Notes: generated by a model not told the origin, from the sequence alone. 10,539 nucleotides of DNA from Flavobacteriales bacterium UBA720 (GCA_002297505.1 DBLQ01000095.1:1-10539); one strand, 5' to 3'. Shown: positions 1 through 7,635, counted from the stretch's first letter. Translations and numbers: made by a program.

Positions 1-1584
1 AGAGCGGGACTGTCTACAGGAACTGTGGCAGAGAAAAAAGCAGCTGTCATGGCAGCAATGAATACCACGATGACAAGAGTGAATGGTGTTTACGAGAAAA
101 CCATTTCTCTCACAATGACCATGATCCCGAATAATGATGTCCTGCTTTCTATTGATGTCGATGCATATGGCCCGGGATTTACGAATAATAGCGGTCCGAC
201 ATTACTTAATGAAAATCAAGCATTTATAGACCAGACCATAGGGAATGCAGCTTATGATATCGGTCATATTTTCAGTACCGGCGGCGGTGGTATTGCGCAG
301 CTGCGTTCTCCTTGTAGCACAGGTAGCAAAGCACGCGGCGTTACAGGAAGCTCGGCACCAAGAACTGATGCTTTTGATATCGACTATGTAGCTCACGAAA
401 TGGGACACCAGTGGGGTGCACAACACACTTTTGATAATTCTTGCGACGGCAACAGGACGGCGACAACATCTGTAGAACCAGGCAGCGGAAGCACCATCAT
501 GGCATATGCGGGCATCTGTACTCCGAATGTACAAAACAGGAGTGATGCTTATTTTCATGTGGTAAGTGTCAATCAAATGTATACCAATATTACGGCGCAG
601 ATCGGCAACACTTGTGGTGTCAAGACACCTAATAACAACCAGGTTCCTGTCATTGATCCACTTACGAACTATTCTATTCCTAATGGAACAGCTTTCGTAC
701 TCACAGGTTCTGCAACCGACCCGGATGGGGATGCAGTTACTTATCTATGGGAGCAGACCGATGTAAGGGGACAAACGACTTCTACAGCACCAAGTCCTAC
801 ACAGACCAGCGGCGCAGTCTTCCGTTCTTACTTCCCTACAGTAAGCGCTCAGCGCTATTTCCCAAGACTACAGGACGTTGCAGCTAATAACCTTGCACCA
901 ACATGGGAAGTAATTCCAACTGTCGCAAGAAACCTGAACTTTGCCCTCTTAGTAAACGATAACAAAGCGACAGGAAATCAGGCGGCTAGAGCCAACATGG
1001 TAGTAACAGTGACAAATAATGGACCTTTCAAAGTGACATCACAGAATGTTCCTGCTAACTATAATGGTGATACTGATCTGAATGTAACATGGGACGTGGC
1101 AGGTACCAGCGCGGCGCCAATCAATACGCAGAACGTACAGATATTGTTATCTGCTGATAACGGCTTGACTTTCCCTACCGTTCTTGCGGAAAGCGTGCCT
1201 AATACAGGTAATGCAACAGTAAGACTTCCTAATGTCAATAATTCCAATGCAAGAATTATGGTGAAGGCAGTAAATAACATTTACTTTGCAATCAACGCAG
1301 AAAGGTTCAATATCAACGAAGTACTGGCCGTCAATGACGCTGCCTTCGAAAAAGGTTTCGCCATCTATCCGAATCCGGCTAAAGGTGAGGTGAATATTAA
1401 CCTGAGCAAAGCAGCGAAATCGGCGACGTATCAGATTATCGATCTTTCCGGAAAAATGGTAGGCAACGGAACATTAGATCAACAAAAATCAAAAATCAAT
1501 ATCAGCAGTCTGACGACAGGAACTTACAGACTCGTTATTTCTAACAATGGAGAAATGACCAGTAAGAATCTGATTGTCAAATAA
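1..1584 (+). CDS. Secreted metzincin-type zinc metalloprotease with T9SS sorting domain (5' partial)
   Basis: The frame is open from base 1, so the start, signal peptide and any propeptide lie outside the window; a GTG at 25 is probably internal. The visible part is 527 residues. Zinc-binding HEMGHQWGAQH (bases 394-426) fits the metzincin pattern HExxHxxGxxH, and IMAYA (Met codon 499-501) fits the Met-turn, giving a reprolysin-like catalytic domain over about residues 1-205. An Ig/cadherin-like stretch follows (about 215-335, with DPDGDAVTYLW), then a second beta-rich module (about 340-440). The last 75-80 residues, from FAIYPNP (codons 1357-1377) to the terminal LIVK, match a type A T9SS C-terminal domain, which directs export across the outer membrane and is normally cleaved off. 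Inferred role: cell-surface or secreted proteolysis. Family and export route are well supported; the substrate is unknown. It is convergent with the next gene. Confidence 0.9.
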   Translation, partial: RAGLSTGTVAEKKAAVMAAMNTTMTRVNGVYEKTISLTMTMIPNNDVLLSIDVDAYGPGFTNNSGPTLLNENQAFIDQTIGNAAYDIGHIFSTGGGGIAQLRSPCSTGSKARGVTGSSAPRTDAFDIDYVAHEMGHQWGAQHTFDNSCDGNRTATTSVEPGSGSTIMAYAGICTPNVQNRSDAYFHVVSVNQMYTNITAQIGNTCGVKTPNNNQVPVIDPLTNYSIPNGTAFVLTGSATDPDGDAVTYLWEQTDVRGQTTSTAPSPTQTSGAVFRSYFPTVSAQRYFPRLQDVAANNLAPTWEVIPTVARNLNFALLVNDNKATGNQAARANMVVTVTNNGPFKVTSQNVPANYNGDTDLNVTWDVAGTSAAPINTQNVQILLSADNGLTFPTVLAESVPNTGNATVRLPNVNNSNARIMVKAVNNIYFAINAERFNINEVLAVNDAAFEKGFAIYPNPAKGEVNINLSKAAKSATYQIIDLSGKMVGNGTLDQQKSKINISSLTTGTYRLVISNNGEMTSKNLIVK

Positions 1585-1602
1585 TCTGAAACAGATTATA
1601 TA

Positions 1603-1636
1603 AAAAAAACCAACTTCAATTGAAGTTGGTTTTTTT
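1603..1636. terminator. Bidirectional intrinsic terminator between convergent genes
   Basis: A perfect 34-bp palindrome is centred between 1619 and 1620. Its core arm AACCAACTTCAA is flanked by an A-run on the left and a T-run on the right, so either strand gives a hairpin followed by U's. It starts 19 bases after the protease stop and ends 2 bases before the stop of the minus-strand porin-family gene, so it can serve both. Confidence 0.9.
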
Positions 1637-1638
1637 AT

Positions 1639-2229
1639 TTAGAAACCGTATTGCAAACCGATCTGGAAACCATTGTTCCGGAGCTGTTTGTCACTGTTCT
1701 TCCACGTGGTTGATCCGTTTTTCTTGATATCGGTAAAGCCTGCAAGATAACGCGCGCCAATTACCATATTGTTGAACTTAAAACCAAGTCCCAATGCGCC
1801 GCTGAGGTCGAAAGAATTGTATGCATCCTTATCTTTTTCAATGATGGTTTTATTGCTTGATTCATACTTATTTTTGTTGCCGACAAGAAATCCTAATTGA
1901 GGGCCTGCTTCCAGGTAAAATCTTGGAATTGGCTCGAACTGAAACATAATTGGCATTGCAATATAATCCAGATTGAGCGTGTGCGAGGTATTTCCATTAT
2001 CATACTTTACGCCCATGTTGTTGTAAATCAGTTCCGGCTGAATGCTGAAAACAGAGTTGACCGGCGCGTGCATATACAATCCCGCATAATATCCAATTTT
2101 GGAATTGATATCGGTCCATCCATTCTCTTTACTTACTGTAGAGATATTCAGTCCGCCTTTCAGACCAAAAGACTGACCATAGATTATCGACGTACACAAC
2201 AATCCTAAAATACCAAACATCTTATTCAT
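1639..2229 (-). CDS. Porin-family outer-membrane beta-barrel protein (paralogue A)
   Basis: The protein has 196 residues. An N-terminal signal peptide (MNKMFGILGLLCTSIIYGQ) is followed by FGLKGGLNIS, typical of the small PorT-like barrels of Bacteroidota. Alternating hydrophobic strands follow (YYAGLYMHAPV, FSIQPELIYNNMGVKY, FYLEAGPQLGFLVG, LGLGFKFNNMVIGARY). It ends FQIGLQYGF; a C-terminal aromatic residue is usual for outer-membrane barrels. It shares this whole layout with the gene upstream at 2330-3019, so the two look like a tandem duplication. ATG at 2229 is used because it precedes the signal peptide and lies about 28 bases from a -7-like box; a second Met three codons in is possible. 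Barrel and location are reasonably sure; ligand and function are unknown. Confidence 0.85.
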   Translation of the reverse strand: MNKMFGILGLLCTSIIYGQSFGLKGGLNISTVSKENGWTDINSKIGYYAGLYMHAPVNSVFSIQPELIYNNMGVKYDNGNTSHTLNLDYIAMPIMFQFEPIPRFYLEAGPQLGFLVGNKNKYESSNKTIIEKDKDAYNSFDLSGALGLGFKFNNMVIGARYLAGFTDIKKNGSTTWKNSDKQLRNNGFQIGLQYGF

Positions 2230-2256
2230 AAAACTTTATTTCTATTGATTTCTCAG

Positions 2257-2264
2257 CAAAAATA
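2257..2264 (-). promoter_or_regulatory. Putative -7 box (TATTTTTG) of porin-family gene A
   Basis: The minus strand reads TATTTTTG, an exact match to the Bacteroidota -7 consensus TAnnTTTG, 27 bases before the ATG. It lies after the terminator of the upstream paralogue, which suggests separate transcription of the two genes. No clear -33 TTG was found at the usual distance. Confidence 0.4.
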
Positions 2265-2278
2265 ACCATTAACAAATA

Positions 2279-2305
2279 AAAAAGACCGATTAAATCGGTC
2301 TTTTT
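2279..2305 (-). terminator. Intrinsic terminator of porin-family gene B
   Basis: On the minus strand GACCGAT and ATCGGTC form a stem with a 3-base loop. A/T pairs extend the stem to 12 bp and it runs into six T's. It sits 25 bases after the stop of the 2330-3019 gene, on the correct side for it. Confidence 0.85.
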
Positions 2306-2329
2306 CAAATATTTTAAGAATTGATAATA

Positions 2330-3019
2330 TTAGAATTTGTAAGACAAACCAACTTGGAATGTGTTATTTCTGTTTTTGTTAGCATCGTTATTGATGGATG
2401 TGTTTCCATCTTCACCATTATTTTTCTTGTTGATATCGGTAAAGCCTGCAACATATCTTGCGTTGATCCCGAAATTAGGTGTAAAATTAAATCCTAAACC
2501 AAGGGCTGCTCCCATGTTGAAACCACTGAAATTGTCTTTGATATCTCTTGAAGAGTAAGAATCTGTGCTTGTAGTGCTGGAACCTCCTGAAGTAATAGTT
2601 GTGGTAGTGTCACCCTTAGACTTTGCGCTCACCAGGAATCCAAATTCCGGACCTGCTTCTAGATAAAAGTTCGGCGTAGCATTGAATTGGAACATCACCG
2701 GTACAGTAATATAGTCTAGGTTAAGACTTGCTGAGCTCTTAGCCGTTGTAGTAGTTGCACCTGCTGTAAAGGAATTGGTAGCCGTTACTTTTGCACCATA
2801 TTGGCTATACAAAACTTCCGGCTGGATGCTGAATTGCTCTGATAATGGCGCATTCATAAAAACACCACCATAGAAACCAGCTTTTGCTTTTGAGTCTTCA
2901 TAACCGTCATCTGAGATTGAAGATACGTTAAGACCTGCTTTCAAACCGAACGATGGACTAGTCTGTGCAAATGCAAATGTTCCCGCTACTAAACCTAATC
3001 CTAAAAATAACTTTTTCAT
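2330..3019 (-). CDS. Porin-family outer-membrane beta-barrel protein (paralogue B)
   Basis: The protein has 229 residues. A clear signal peptide (MKKLFLGLGLVAGTFAFAQ, cleavage likely near AFAQ) is followed by FGLKAGLNVSS, matching the start of the mature neighbour protein. Shared blocks include FSIQPEVLYSQYGAKV, LNLDYITVPVMFQF, FYLEAGPEFGFLVS and a closing FQVGLSYKF. It is 33 residues longer than its neighbour, mainly through Ser/Thr/Gly-rich stretches (about residues 80-95 and 135-160) that probably form external loops between strands. The start ATG at 3019 is fixed by the signal peptide. It is expected to be an outer-membrane barrel of unknown ligand. The 160-bp AT-rich region upstream contains no exact TAnnTTTG box that I could find. 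Confidence 0.87.
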   Translation of the reverse strand: MKKLFLGLGLVAGTFAFAQTSPSFGLKAGLNVSSISDDGYEDSKAKAGFYGGVFMNAPLSEQFSIQPEVLYSQYGAKVTATNSFTAGATTTTAKSSASLNLDYITVPVMFQFNATPNFYLEAGPEFGFLVSAKSKGDTTTTITSGGSSTTSTDSYSSRDIKDNFSGFNMGAALGLGFNFTPNFGINARYVAGFTDINKKNNGEDGNTSINNDANKNRNNTFQVGLSYKF

Positions 3020-3156
3020 AATTTCAAATTTTAAATTTTGTTTTTACGATTTGGATAATTTCAAATTCTTTGCCAAAATTTATTTTGATGAAATGGATAT
3101 CGCAGTATGATTGGTATAAAGGTAAAATAAATTATTTATTATCAATGATTTATAAA

Positions 3157-3175
3157 TATTATTCAATGAATAATA
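3157..3175 (-). terminator. Weak AT-only hairpin after aroB
   Basis: TATTATTCA and TGAATAATA form a 9-bp inverted repeat around one base, starting 5 bases after the aroB stop. The stem has a single G-C pair and no strong T-run follows, so termination here is uncertain. Confidence 0.3.
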
Positions 3176-3179
3176 AGCC

Positions 3180-4226
3180 TTAAATTTTCTCCAGATTTTT
3201 ATAGAAATCAAGGGTCAAAATGATCTGTTCGGCATTCACTTTCTGATCAAAAAGACAGCTGCCGATGCCATTAATCAGACTGAAATGGATATTGCCGTCC
3301 TGATTCTTTTTGTCATTGAACATCAGATCCATAATTGCTCCGTTTTTGAATTCGGAAATATCAATGTACGGAAAGAGCCGCTTGATCTTGCTGATGATCA
3401 CGGAAGAATCATCAACATCAATCAGTCCGCACAAAAATGCCAGATGCGCCTCGCAGATCATCCCCAGTGCGACGGCCTCGCCATGCGGTATCAATTGGCC
3501 TTTCTTCAGAAAAAGACTTTCCACCGCGTGACCAATGGTATGACCAAAGTTGAGCGTCTTGCGCACATGCTGTTCTTTGAAATCCTGAGTCACTACTTCA
3601 TTCTTGATCTCCATGCTTCGCTTTATGTGCGGCCTGATAAATTCCACCGCAATACTGTCGATACTGATCAGGTCGTTCCAATGTTTCTGATCGGCGATAA
3701 GGCCGTGCTTCAGCATTTCTGCAAATCCACTGCGTAGTTCTTCAAACTTCAGCGTCTGGAGAAAATTTGGATAGAAAAAAACACCTTCCGGCAGCGCAAA
3801 GGTCCCGATAATATTTTTGAGATACTGATGATCAATACCGGTTTTTCCGCCAATAGAGGCATCGCACATGCCCAGCAAGGTGGTCGGCACATTCACAAAC
3901 CTAAACCCTCTTTTGTAAGTAGACGCCACGAAACCTCCAAGATCCGTGATCACACCACCACCCAGATTAATCAAAAGCGATTTGCGGTCTGCTTCCATCT
4001 CCGAGAATATTTCCCAAAGCTGCGTGGCCGTCTCGATATTTTTGTTTTCCTCACCAGATTCAATTTCTATCACTTCGAAAGGTGCTTCCAATTCCAGATT
4101 CGGGAGCATGATGGGAAGACATTGGTCGTGCGTATTTTCATCCACCAGAATAAATATCTTACTTGGTTTCAGTTGCTGAATATAGTCATTGAGACTTGTG
4201 AAATCCTTGTCCAGTTCTTTGATCAT
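3180..4226 (-). CDS. aroB: 3-dehydroquinate synthase
   Basis: This enzyme converts DAHP to 3-dehydroquinate, the second step of the shikimate pathway to aromatic amino acids and chorismate; it is cytoplasmic and needs NAD+ and a divalent metal. The protein has 348 residues, a normal length for AroB. Visible signatures are GGGVITDLGGFVAS (89-102, NAD binding), RGFRFVNVPTTLLGMCDASIGGKTGID (106-132), and the metal ligands E170 in RSGFAEM, H229 as the first His of GHTIGHAVE, and H248 in HGEAVALGM. I chose ATG at 4226. The frame can be extended to a GTG at 4253, but that adds only nine unconvincing residues and would overlap a -7-like box. The lpdA terminator lies just upstream, so aroB is probably transcribed alone. 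Confidence 0.95.
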   Translation of the reverse strand: MIKELDKDFTSLNDYIQQLKPSKIFILVDENTHDQCLPIMLPNLELEAPFEVIEIESGEENKNIETATQLWEIFSEMEADRKSLLINLGGGVITDLGGFVASTYKRGFRFVNVPTTLLGMCDASIGGKTGIDHQYLKNIIGTFALPEGVFFYPNFLQTLKFEELRSGFAEMLKHGLIADQKHWNDLISIDSIAVEFIRPHIKRSMEIKNEVVTQDFKEQHVRKTLNFGHTIGHAVESLFLKKGQLIPHGEAVALGMICEAHLAFLCGLIDVDDSSVIISKIKRLFPYIDISEFKNGAIMDLMFNDKKNQDGNIHFSLINGIGSCLFDQKVNAEQIILTLDFYKNLEKI

Positions 4227-4240
4227 GACACAATTTTTAA

Positions 4241-4248
4241 CAAAGTTA
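4241..4248 (-). promoter_or_regulatory. Putative -7 box (TAACTTTG) of aroB
   Basis: The minus strand reads TAACTTTG, an exact TAnnTTTG match, 14 bases before the chosen aroB ATG and downstream of the lpdA terminator. The implied 5' leader is very short and there is no -33 TTG at the usual distance, so support is modest. Confidence 0.3.
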
Positions 4249-4283
4249 AGCACAAAATGATTAGCTATTTAATTTTTGACAAC

Positions 4284-4311
4284 AAAAAAGAGAGGCAAAA
4301 CTGTCTCTCTT
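4284..4311 (-). terminator. Intrinsic terminator of lpdA
   Basis: On the minus strand AAGAGAG pairs with CTCTCTT (7 bp; arms 4305-4311 and 4288-4294), with two more inner pairs across a mismatch, and it leads into a T-run. It begins 27 bases after the lpdA stop and precedes the aroB start, which argues against an lpdA-aroB operon. Confidence 0.8.
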
Positions 4312-4338
4312 CAATATAAAATGGATTTAAAAAAAATC

Positions 4339-5742
4339 TTACATGTGAATTGATCTCTTTCCGGTCGCATCCAGCGCCGCTTCTTTCACAGCTTCAGCAT
4401 AAGTTGGGTGCGCGTGAGAACTTCTTGCAATGTCTTCTGCACTGGCACGGAATTCCATGGCAATCACGCCTTCTGCAACCAAGTCTGCCGCTCTTGCGCC
4501 AATCATATGAAAGCCCAGAACTTCGTCGGTTTTTTCGTCAGCGATGATTTTTACAAATCCGTCAGTATCACCACTCGCGCGGCTTCTACCCAAAGCTCTC
4601 ATCGGGAAGCTGCCGACTTTATAAGCCACACCTTCTTCTTTCAGCTGCTCTTCAGTTTTTCCAACACCAGCCACTTCCGGCCAAGTATAAACTACACCTG
4701 GAATCAGGTTATAATTGATATGCGGTTTTTGTCCAGCTAGAATTTCGGCTACCAAAGTTCCTTCCTCTTCCGCCTTGTGAGCCAGCATTGCACCTTTGAT
4801 CACATCGCCGATGGCGTAGATGTTAGAAACATTGGTTTGCAAATGGTCGTTGGTTTTCACTCTTCCTCTTTCGTCCAGTTCTACACCAGCTTTTTCCAAA
4901 CCAAGTCCATCTGTGTAAGGTCTTCTACCAACAGAAACCAAAACGTAATCGCCTTCGAAGTTGACTTCTTCGCCTTTCTTGTTTTTAGCGGTAACTTTTA
5001 CAGAATCGCCGTTTCTCTCCACAGCTGAAACCGCCGTAGAAAGCTCGAATTTCATACCTTGTTTTCTAAGCACTTTTTGCAATTCTTTAGAAAGCGCGCC
5101 GTCCATTCCTGGGATGATTTTGTCCATAAACTCGACAACCGTTACCTGAGAACCCAATCTCAAATAAACAGAACCCAGCTCAAGACCAATAACGCCACCA
5201 CCGATAACTACTAAATGCTTAGGAATTTCTTTCAAATTCAAAGCTTCTGTAGAAGTGATGATTCTTTCTTTGTCTAAGGTAATGAATGGCAAACTGGATG
5301 GTTTGGAACCTGTTGCGATGATTGTATATTTTGATTCAATGATTTCTGATGAACCATCATTTTTCGTCACTTTGATTTGAGTAGCAGATTCGAAGCTTCC
5401 AAGACCTTCAAAAACCGTGATTTTGTTTTTGTCCATTAGGAAGTTGATACCCTTGGTTGTTTGCTCTACAACGCCGTTTTTACGTTCGATCATTTTGGCC
5501 AAATCTACCTTCGGCTCATCGATGATAATTCCGTAATCTGCAAACTCGTGTTTTGCTTTTTCGAAATGCTCAGAACTGTCCAGCAAAGCTTTGGAAGGGA
5601 TACAACCCACGTTAAGACAAGTTCCGCCCAAGGTAGGATATTTCTCAATAATTGCAGTTTTGAAACCCAATTGCGCAGCTCTGATGGCTGCAACATATCC
5701 GCCAGGACCTGAACCGATAACGGTTACATCAAATTGACTCAT
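4339..5742 (-). CDS. lpdA: Dihydrolipoyl dehydrogenase (E3)
   Basis: This FAD enzyme reoxidises the dihydrolipoyl groups of 2-oxo acid dehydrogenase complexes (pyruvate, 2-oxoglutarate, branched-chain) and of the glycine cleavage system, passing electrons to NAD+. The protein is 467 residues, full length. It shows the FAD-binding GSGPGG (10-15), the redox disulfide C42-LNVG-C47 in GGTCLNVGCIPSK, the NAD-binding GGGVIG (181-186), the second FAD motif IYAIGDV (308-314), and the C-terminal interface with catalytic H445 and E450 in HPTYAEA. All catalytic residues are present. No E1 or E2 genes lie nearby, so it is a stand-alone lpdA that may serve several complexes. ATG 5742 is fixed by the N-terminal FAD motif, and a -7-like box lies 34 bases upstream. 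Confidence 0.97.
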   Translation of the reverse strand: MSQFDVTVIGSGPGGYVAAIRAAQLGFKTAIIEKYPTLGGTCLNVGCIPSKALLDSSEHFEKAKHEFADYGIIIDEPKVDLAKMIERKNGVVEQTTKGINFLMDKNKITVFEGLGSFESATQIKVTKNDGSSEIIESKYTIIATGSKPSSLPFITLDKERIITSTEALNLKEIPKHLVVIGGGVIGLELGSVYLRLGSQVTVVEFMDKIIPGMDGALSKELQKVLRKQGMKFELSTAVSAVERNGDSVKVTAKNKKGEEVNFEGDYVLVSVGRRPYTDGLGLEKAGVELDERGRVKTNDHLQTNVSNIYAIGDVIKGAMLAHKAEEEGTLVAEILAGQKPHINYNLIPGVVYTWPEVAGVGKTEEQLKEEGVAYKVGSFPMRALGRSRASGDTDGFVKIIADEKTDEVLGFHMIGARAADLVAEGVIAMEFRASAEDIARSSHAHPTYAEAVKEAALDATGKRSIHM

Positions 5743-5776
5743 ATATTTTGTACTTTTATTCTGATAAAAATTTCCT

Positions 5777-5784
5777 CAAATTTA
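5777..5784 (-). promoter_or_regulatory. Putative -7 box (TAAATTTG) of lpdA
   Basis: The minus strand reads TAAATTTG, an exact TAnnTTTG match, 34 bases before the lpdA ATG; this would give a leader of roughly 25-30 bases. A TTG occurs upstream, but only 12 bases away rather than the usual spacing of about 19. No terminator was seen between the preceding gene and this box, so readthrough is also possible. Confidence 0.4.
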
Positions 5785-5827
5785 CGAATTTCAGAGCAAT
5801 TCTTAAACTGATTTTCGTTGGTTAAAA

Positions 5828-6880
5828 TTATTTGATAATGACATCATTTATTTCAATCATTTTGTTATCAATATTTAAAAAATTTATCGACTTAATCTTA
5901 TTATCCTTTATATATTGATTTAAATTTTCAGCATCAATAAACGATTTGGAATTTCGATCATTAACCTTTTCTACGAAAAAGCCTTCCCTTATACCTGATT
6001 TATATAATTGTGAATCTTCATTTATCATAGCAATAAAAAATCCTTTTTCGCTTTGAAAAAAATAAACATCCACTGGATACGAAAAATTTCTGTTCTCCTC
6101 AAGAAACAATTCTCTTTTATCAAGATCTATGAATACTTTATAATTTTGTAAAACAAGATTTCCTATTACGTTTCTTGGATTTTCGAACTTAAAATAATTT
6201 AAAATGAAGTTTTTTCCATCTTCATCTTTTAGAATGTTATTACACAAATCTTTATTTCTATTTACAAAAGACAATGAAGAAAAGGAAATTTTTTGACAGT
6301 TCTCTGAAATTTTAAAAGCTTGGGAGTTTGCTTCTCCAAATAAAGGATTACCCGTATCTATCAAAAACTTGACATTATCAACGATAATTCTTGGATTACC
6401 TTTATTGGTCATTTTAAATTTGTAATCATAATGTGCTGGTGTTTGAGTTCCAAAGATTATATTTTTGTTTTTGTAATCAATTGAAAATGTTTTATAACCC
6501 AACGTAAGAGCGTTATCAAAACTGAAGATTCCAGCAATATTCAAATCATTTAGAAATTTCCAATCTACAACTCTAACTTTGACATCGCTCAAAATTTTTC
6601 CTTCAATATTTATTCTGGGAATAGAAGCTTTGTAAGCCTTTGTTTTTCCCAAATAACCGTTTACATTTCTAGAACTTTTCAAATTCAAACCAATTGCATC
6701 TGCAAAATTCTCAGTAACAACATTTGGTGCGCCTGTATCGAAAATGAATTTTTCTTTTTTATCATTTACATCCAAATCGATATAGATGAGATTATTTTTA
6801 TATTCAAAAGGAATTTCTAAAGTATTCTGAGCAGAAATCTTCAAACCAAGAAATATAATAACTAGTAAAATTTGTTTCAT
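5828..6880 (-). CDS. Secreted two-lobed retropepsin-like aspartic protease with C-terminal PDZ-like region
   Basis: The protein has 350 residues from ATG 6880, with signal peptide MKQILLVIIFLGLKISAQ, so it is probably periplasmic or surface-located. The frame stays open to 6931, but that start would place the promoter box inside the gene and put 17 residues ahead of the signal peptide. Lobe 1 (about 20-145) has FIFDTGAPNVV with catalytic-type D48, then a GIFSF...FSIDYKNKNIIFG segment like the end of a retropepsin fold. Lobe 2 (about 150-262) repeats the pattern with FLIDTGNP (D175) and NVIGNLVLQNYKVFIDLDKRELF; C195 and C213 could form a disulfide. A PDZ-like region follows (about 270-350, SQLYKSGIREGFFVEKVND). 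Family assignment rests on these motifs; proteolytic activity and substrate are inferred or unknown. The gene is visibly richer in A+T than lpdA and aroB. Confidence 0.72.
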   Translation of the reverse strand: MKQILLVIIFLGLKISAQNTLEIPFEYKNNLIYIDLDVNDKKEKFIFDTGAPNVVTENFADAIGLNLKSSRNVNGYLGKTKAYKASIPRINIEGKILSDVKVRVVDWKFLNDLNIAGIFSFDNALTLGYKTFSIDYKNKNIIFGTQTPAHYDYKFKMTNKGNPRIIVDNVKFLIDTGNPLFGEANSQAFKISENCQKISFSSLSFVNRNKDLCNNILKDEDGKNFILNYFKFENPRNVIGNLVLQNYKVFIDLDKRELFLEENRNFSYPVDVYFFQSEKGFFIAMINEDSQLYKSGIREGFFVEKVNDRNSKSFIDAENLNQYIKDNKIKSINFLNIDNKMIEINDVIIK

Positions 6881-6912
6881 CAAATTTGATTTTTTTATGA
6901 TTAAAAGATAGT

Positions 6913-6920
6913 CAAAAATA
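6913..6920 (-). promoter_or_regulatory. Putative -7 box (TATTTTTG) of the aspartic-protease-like gene
   Basis: The minus strand reads TATTTTTG, an exact TAnnTTTG match, 32 bases before ATG 6880. It lies inside the longer open frame (to 6931) and so favours the start at 6880. It is back to back with an identical box for the divergent YggS gene at 6948-6955. No -33 TTG was seen at normal spacing. Confidence 0.4.
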
Positions 6921-6947
6921 ATTAAATTCAATCGTTTATTTTAATCC

Positions 6948-6955
6948 TATTTTTG
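6948..6955 (+). promoter_or_regulatory. Putative -7 box (TATTTTTG) of the YggS gene
   Basis: TATTTTTG on the plus strand ends 26 bases before the YggS ATG, giving an expected leader of about 20 bases. It matches TAnnTTTG exactly, and a clear -33 element is lacking. The 101-bp gap 6881-6981 therefore holds two divergent promoters. Confidence 0.4.
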
Positions 6956-6981
6956 CATCAGATTTTCTAATATTCAATACA

Positions 6982-7635
6982 ATGTCACTCGAACAAAATT
7001 ACCAATATATCCTTTCTCAGCTTCCTCAAAATGTAAAGCTGGTCACTGTTTCCAAAACCAATCCTGCAGATAAAATCAAAGAAGTCTATGATTTGGGACA
7101 GCGTGCTTTCGGAGAGAATAAAGTTCAGGAATTACTGGAAAAACAATCGGTTCTTCCCAATGATATCGAATGGCATTTGATAGGCCATCTTCAGACCAAT
7201 AAAGTGAAATATATCGCCGGTTTCATTGCGATGCTAGAAAGCATTGACAGCGAAAAACTGTTAAAAGAAGTAGATAAAGAAGCTTTGAAAAATAATCGGA
7301 AAATCAATGTTCTGTTGCAAGTGAAGATTGCAAAAGAAGAGACGAAATTTGGTTTAACTGTTGACGAAGCCAAAGTTATTTTCGACAATTATCTCAATGG
7401 AAATTATCCAAATACGGAAATCAAAGGCCTGATGGGAATGGCGAGTTTTGTAGAGGATGAAACTCAAATCCGGGAAGAATTCGCGATCCTGAAAAATCTT
7501 TTTGATGAATTGTCCGAATTGAAACCTCTGGAAACATTGTCAATGGGAATGAGCGGCGATTTTCCTCTAGCCATCGAGTGCGGTTCCAATTCTGTGAGAG
7601 TTGGCTCTGCGATATTTGGAGAAAGGCATTATTAG
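6982..7635 (+). CDS. YggS/PLPBP family pyridoxal phosphate homeostasis protein
   Basis: A cytoplasmic PLP-binding protein with an alanine-racemase-like TIM-barrel fold but no known catalytic activity; the family (YggS in E. coli, PROSC/PLPBP in humans) helps balance vitamin B6 vitamers. The 217 residues are full length for the family. Recognisable blocks are LVTVSKTNP with the PLP-binding K25, AFGENKVQE, WHLIGHLQTNKVKY, LSMGMSGDFPLAIECGSNSVRVGSAIFGER near the C-terminus (phosphate-binding region), and GLMGMA in the middle. It is transcribed divergently from the aspartic-protease-like gene and converges on the glycosyltransferase gene. No partner is evident, so it is probably monocistronic. 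Confidence 0.94.
   Translation: MSLEQNYQYILSQLPQNVKLVTVSKTNPADKIKEVYDLGQRAFGENKVQELLEKQSVLPNDIEWHLIGHLQTNKVKYIAGFIAMLESIDSEKLLKEVDKEALKNNRKINVLLQVKIAKEETKFGLTVDEAKVIFDNYLNGNYPNTEIKGLMGMASFVEDETQIREEFAILKNLFDELSELKPLETLSMGMSGDFPLAIECGSNSVRVGSAIFGERHY

Noticed and set aside
202..576. 124-codon open frame on the minus strand inside the metalloprotease gene
   Set aside because: It lies wholly within the zinc-protease coding region, has no family motif, and covers the HExxH codons of the real gene.
4227..4253. GTG-initiated nine-residue extension of aroB
   Set aside because: AroB homologues start near MIKEL, and a -7-like box falls inside the extension.
3285..4319. Several plus-strand frames of 70-163 codons over aroB
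   Set aside because: They are antisense shadows of a gene with complete catalytic motifs, with no recognisable domain or promoter of their own.
4339..6880. Operon of the aspartic-protease-like gene with lpdA
   Set aside because: The gap is only 85 bases and no terminator was seen, but lpdA has its own -7-like box and the two genes differ strongly in composition and role. Left as possible readthrough only.
6881..6931. Longer start of the aspartic-protease-like gene at 6931
   Set aside because: It would place 17 residues ahead of a good signal peptide and put a promoter box inside the gene.
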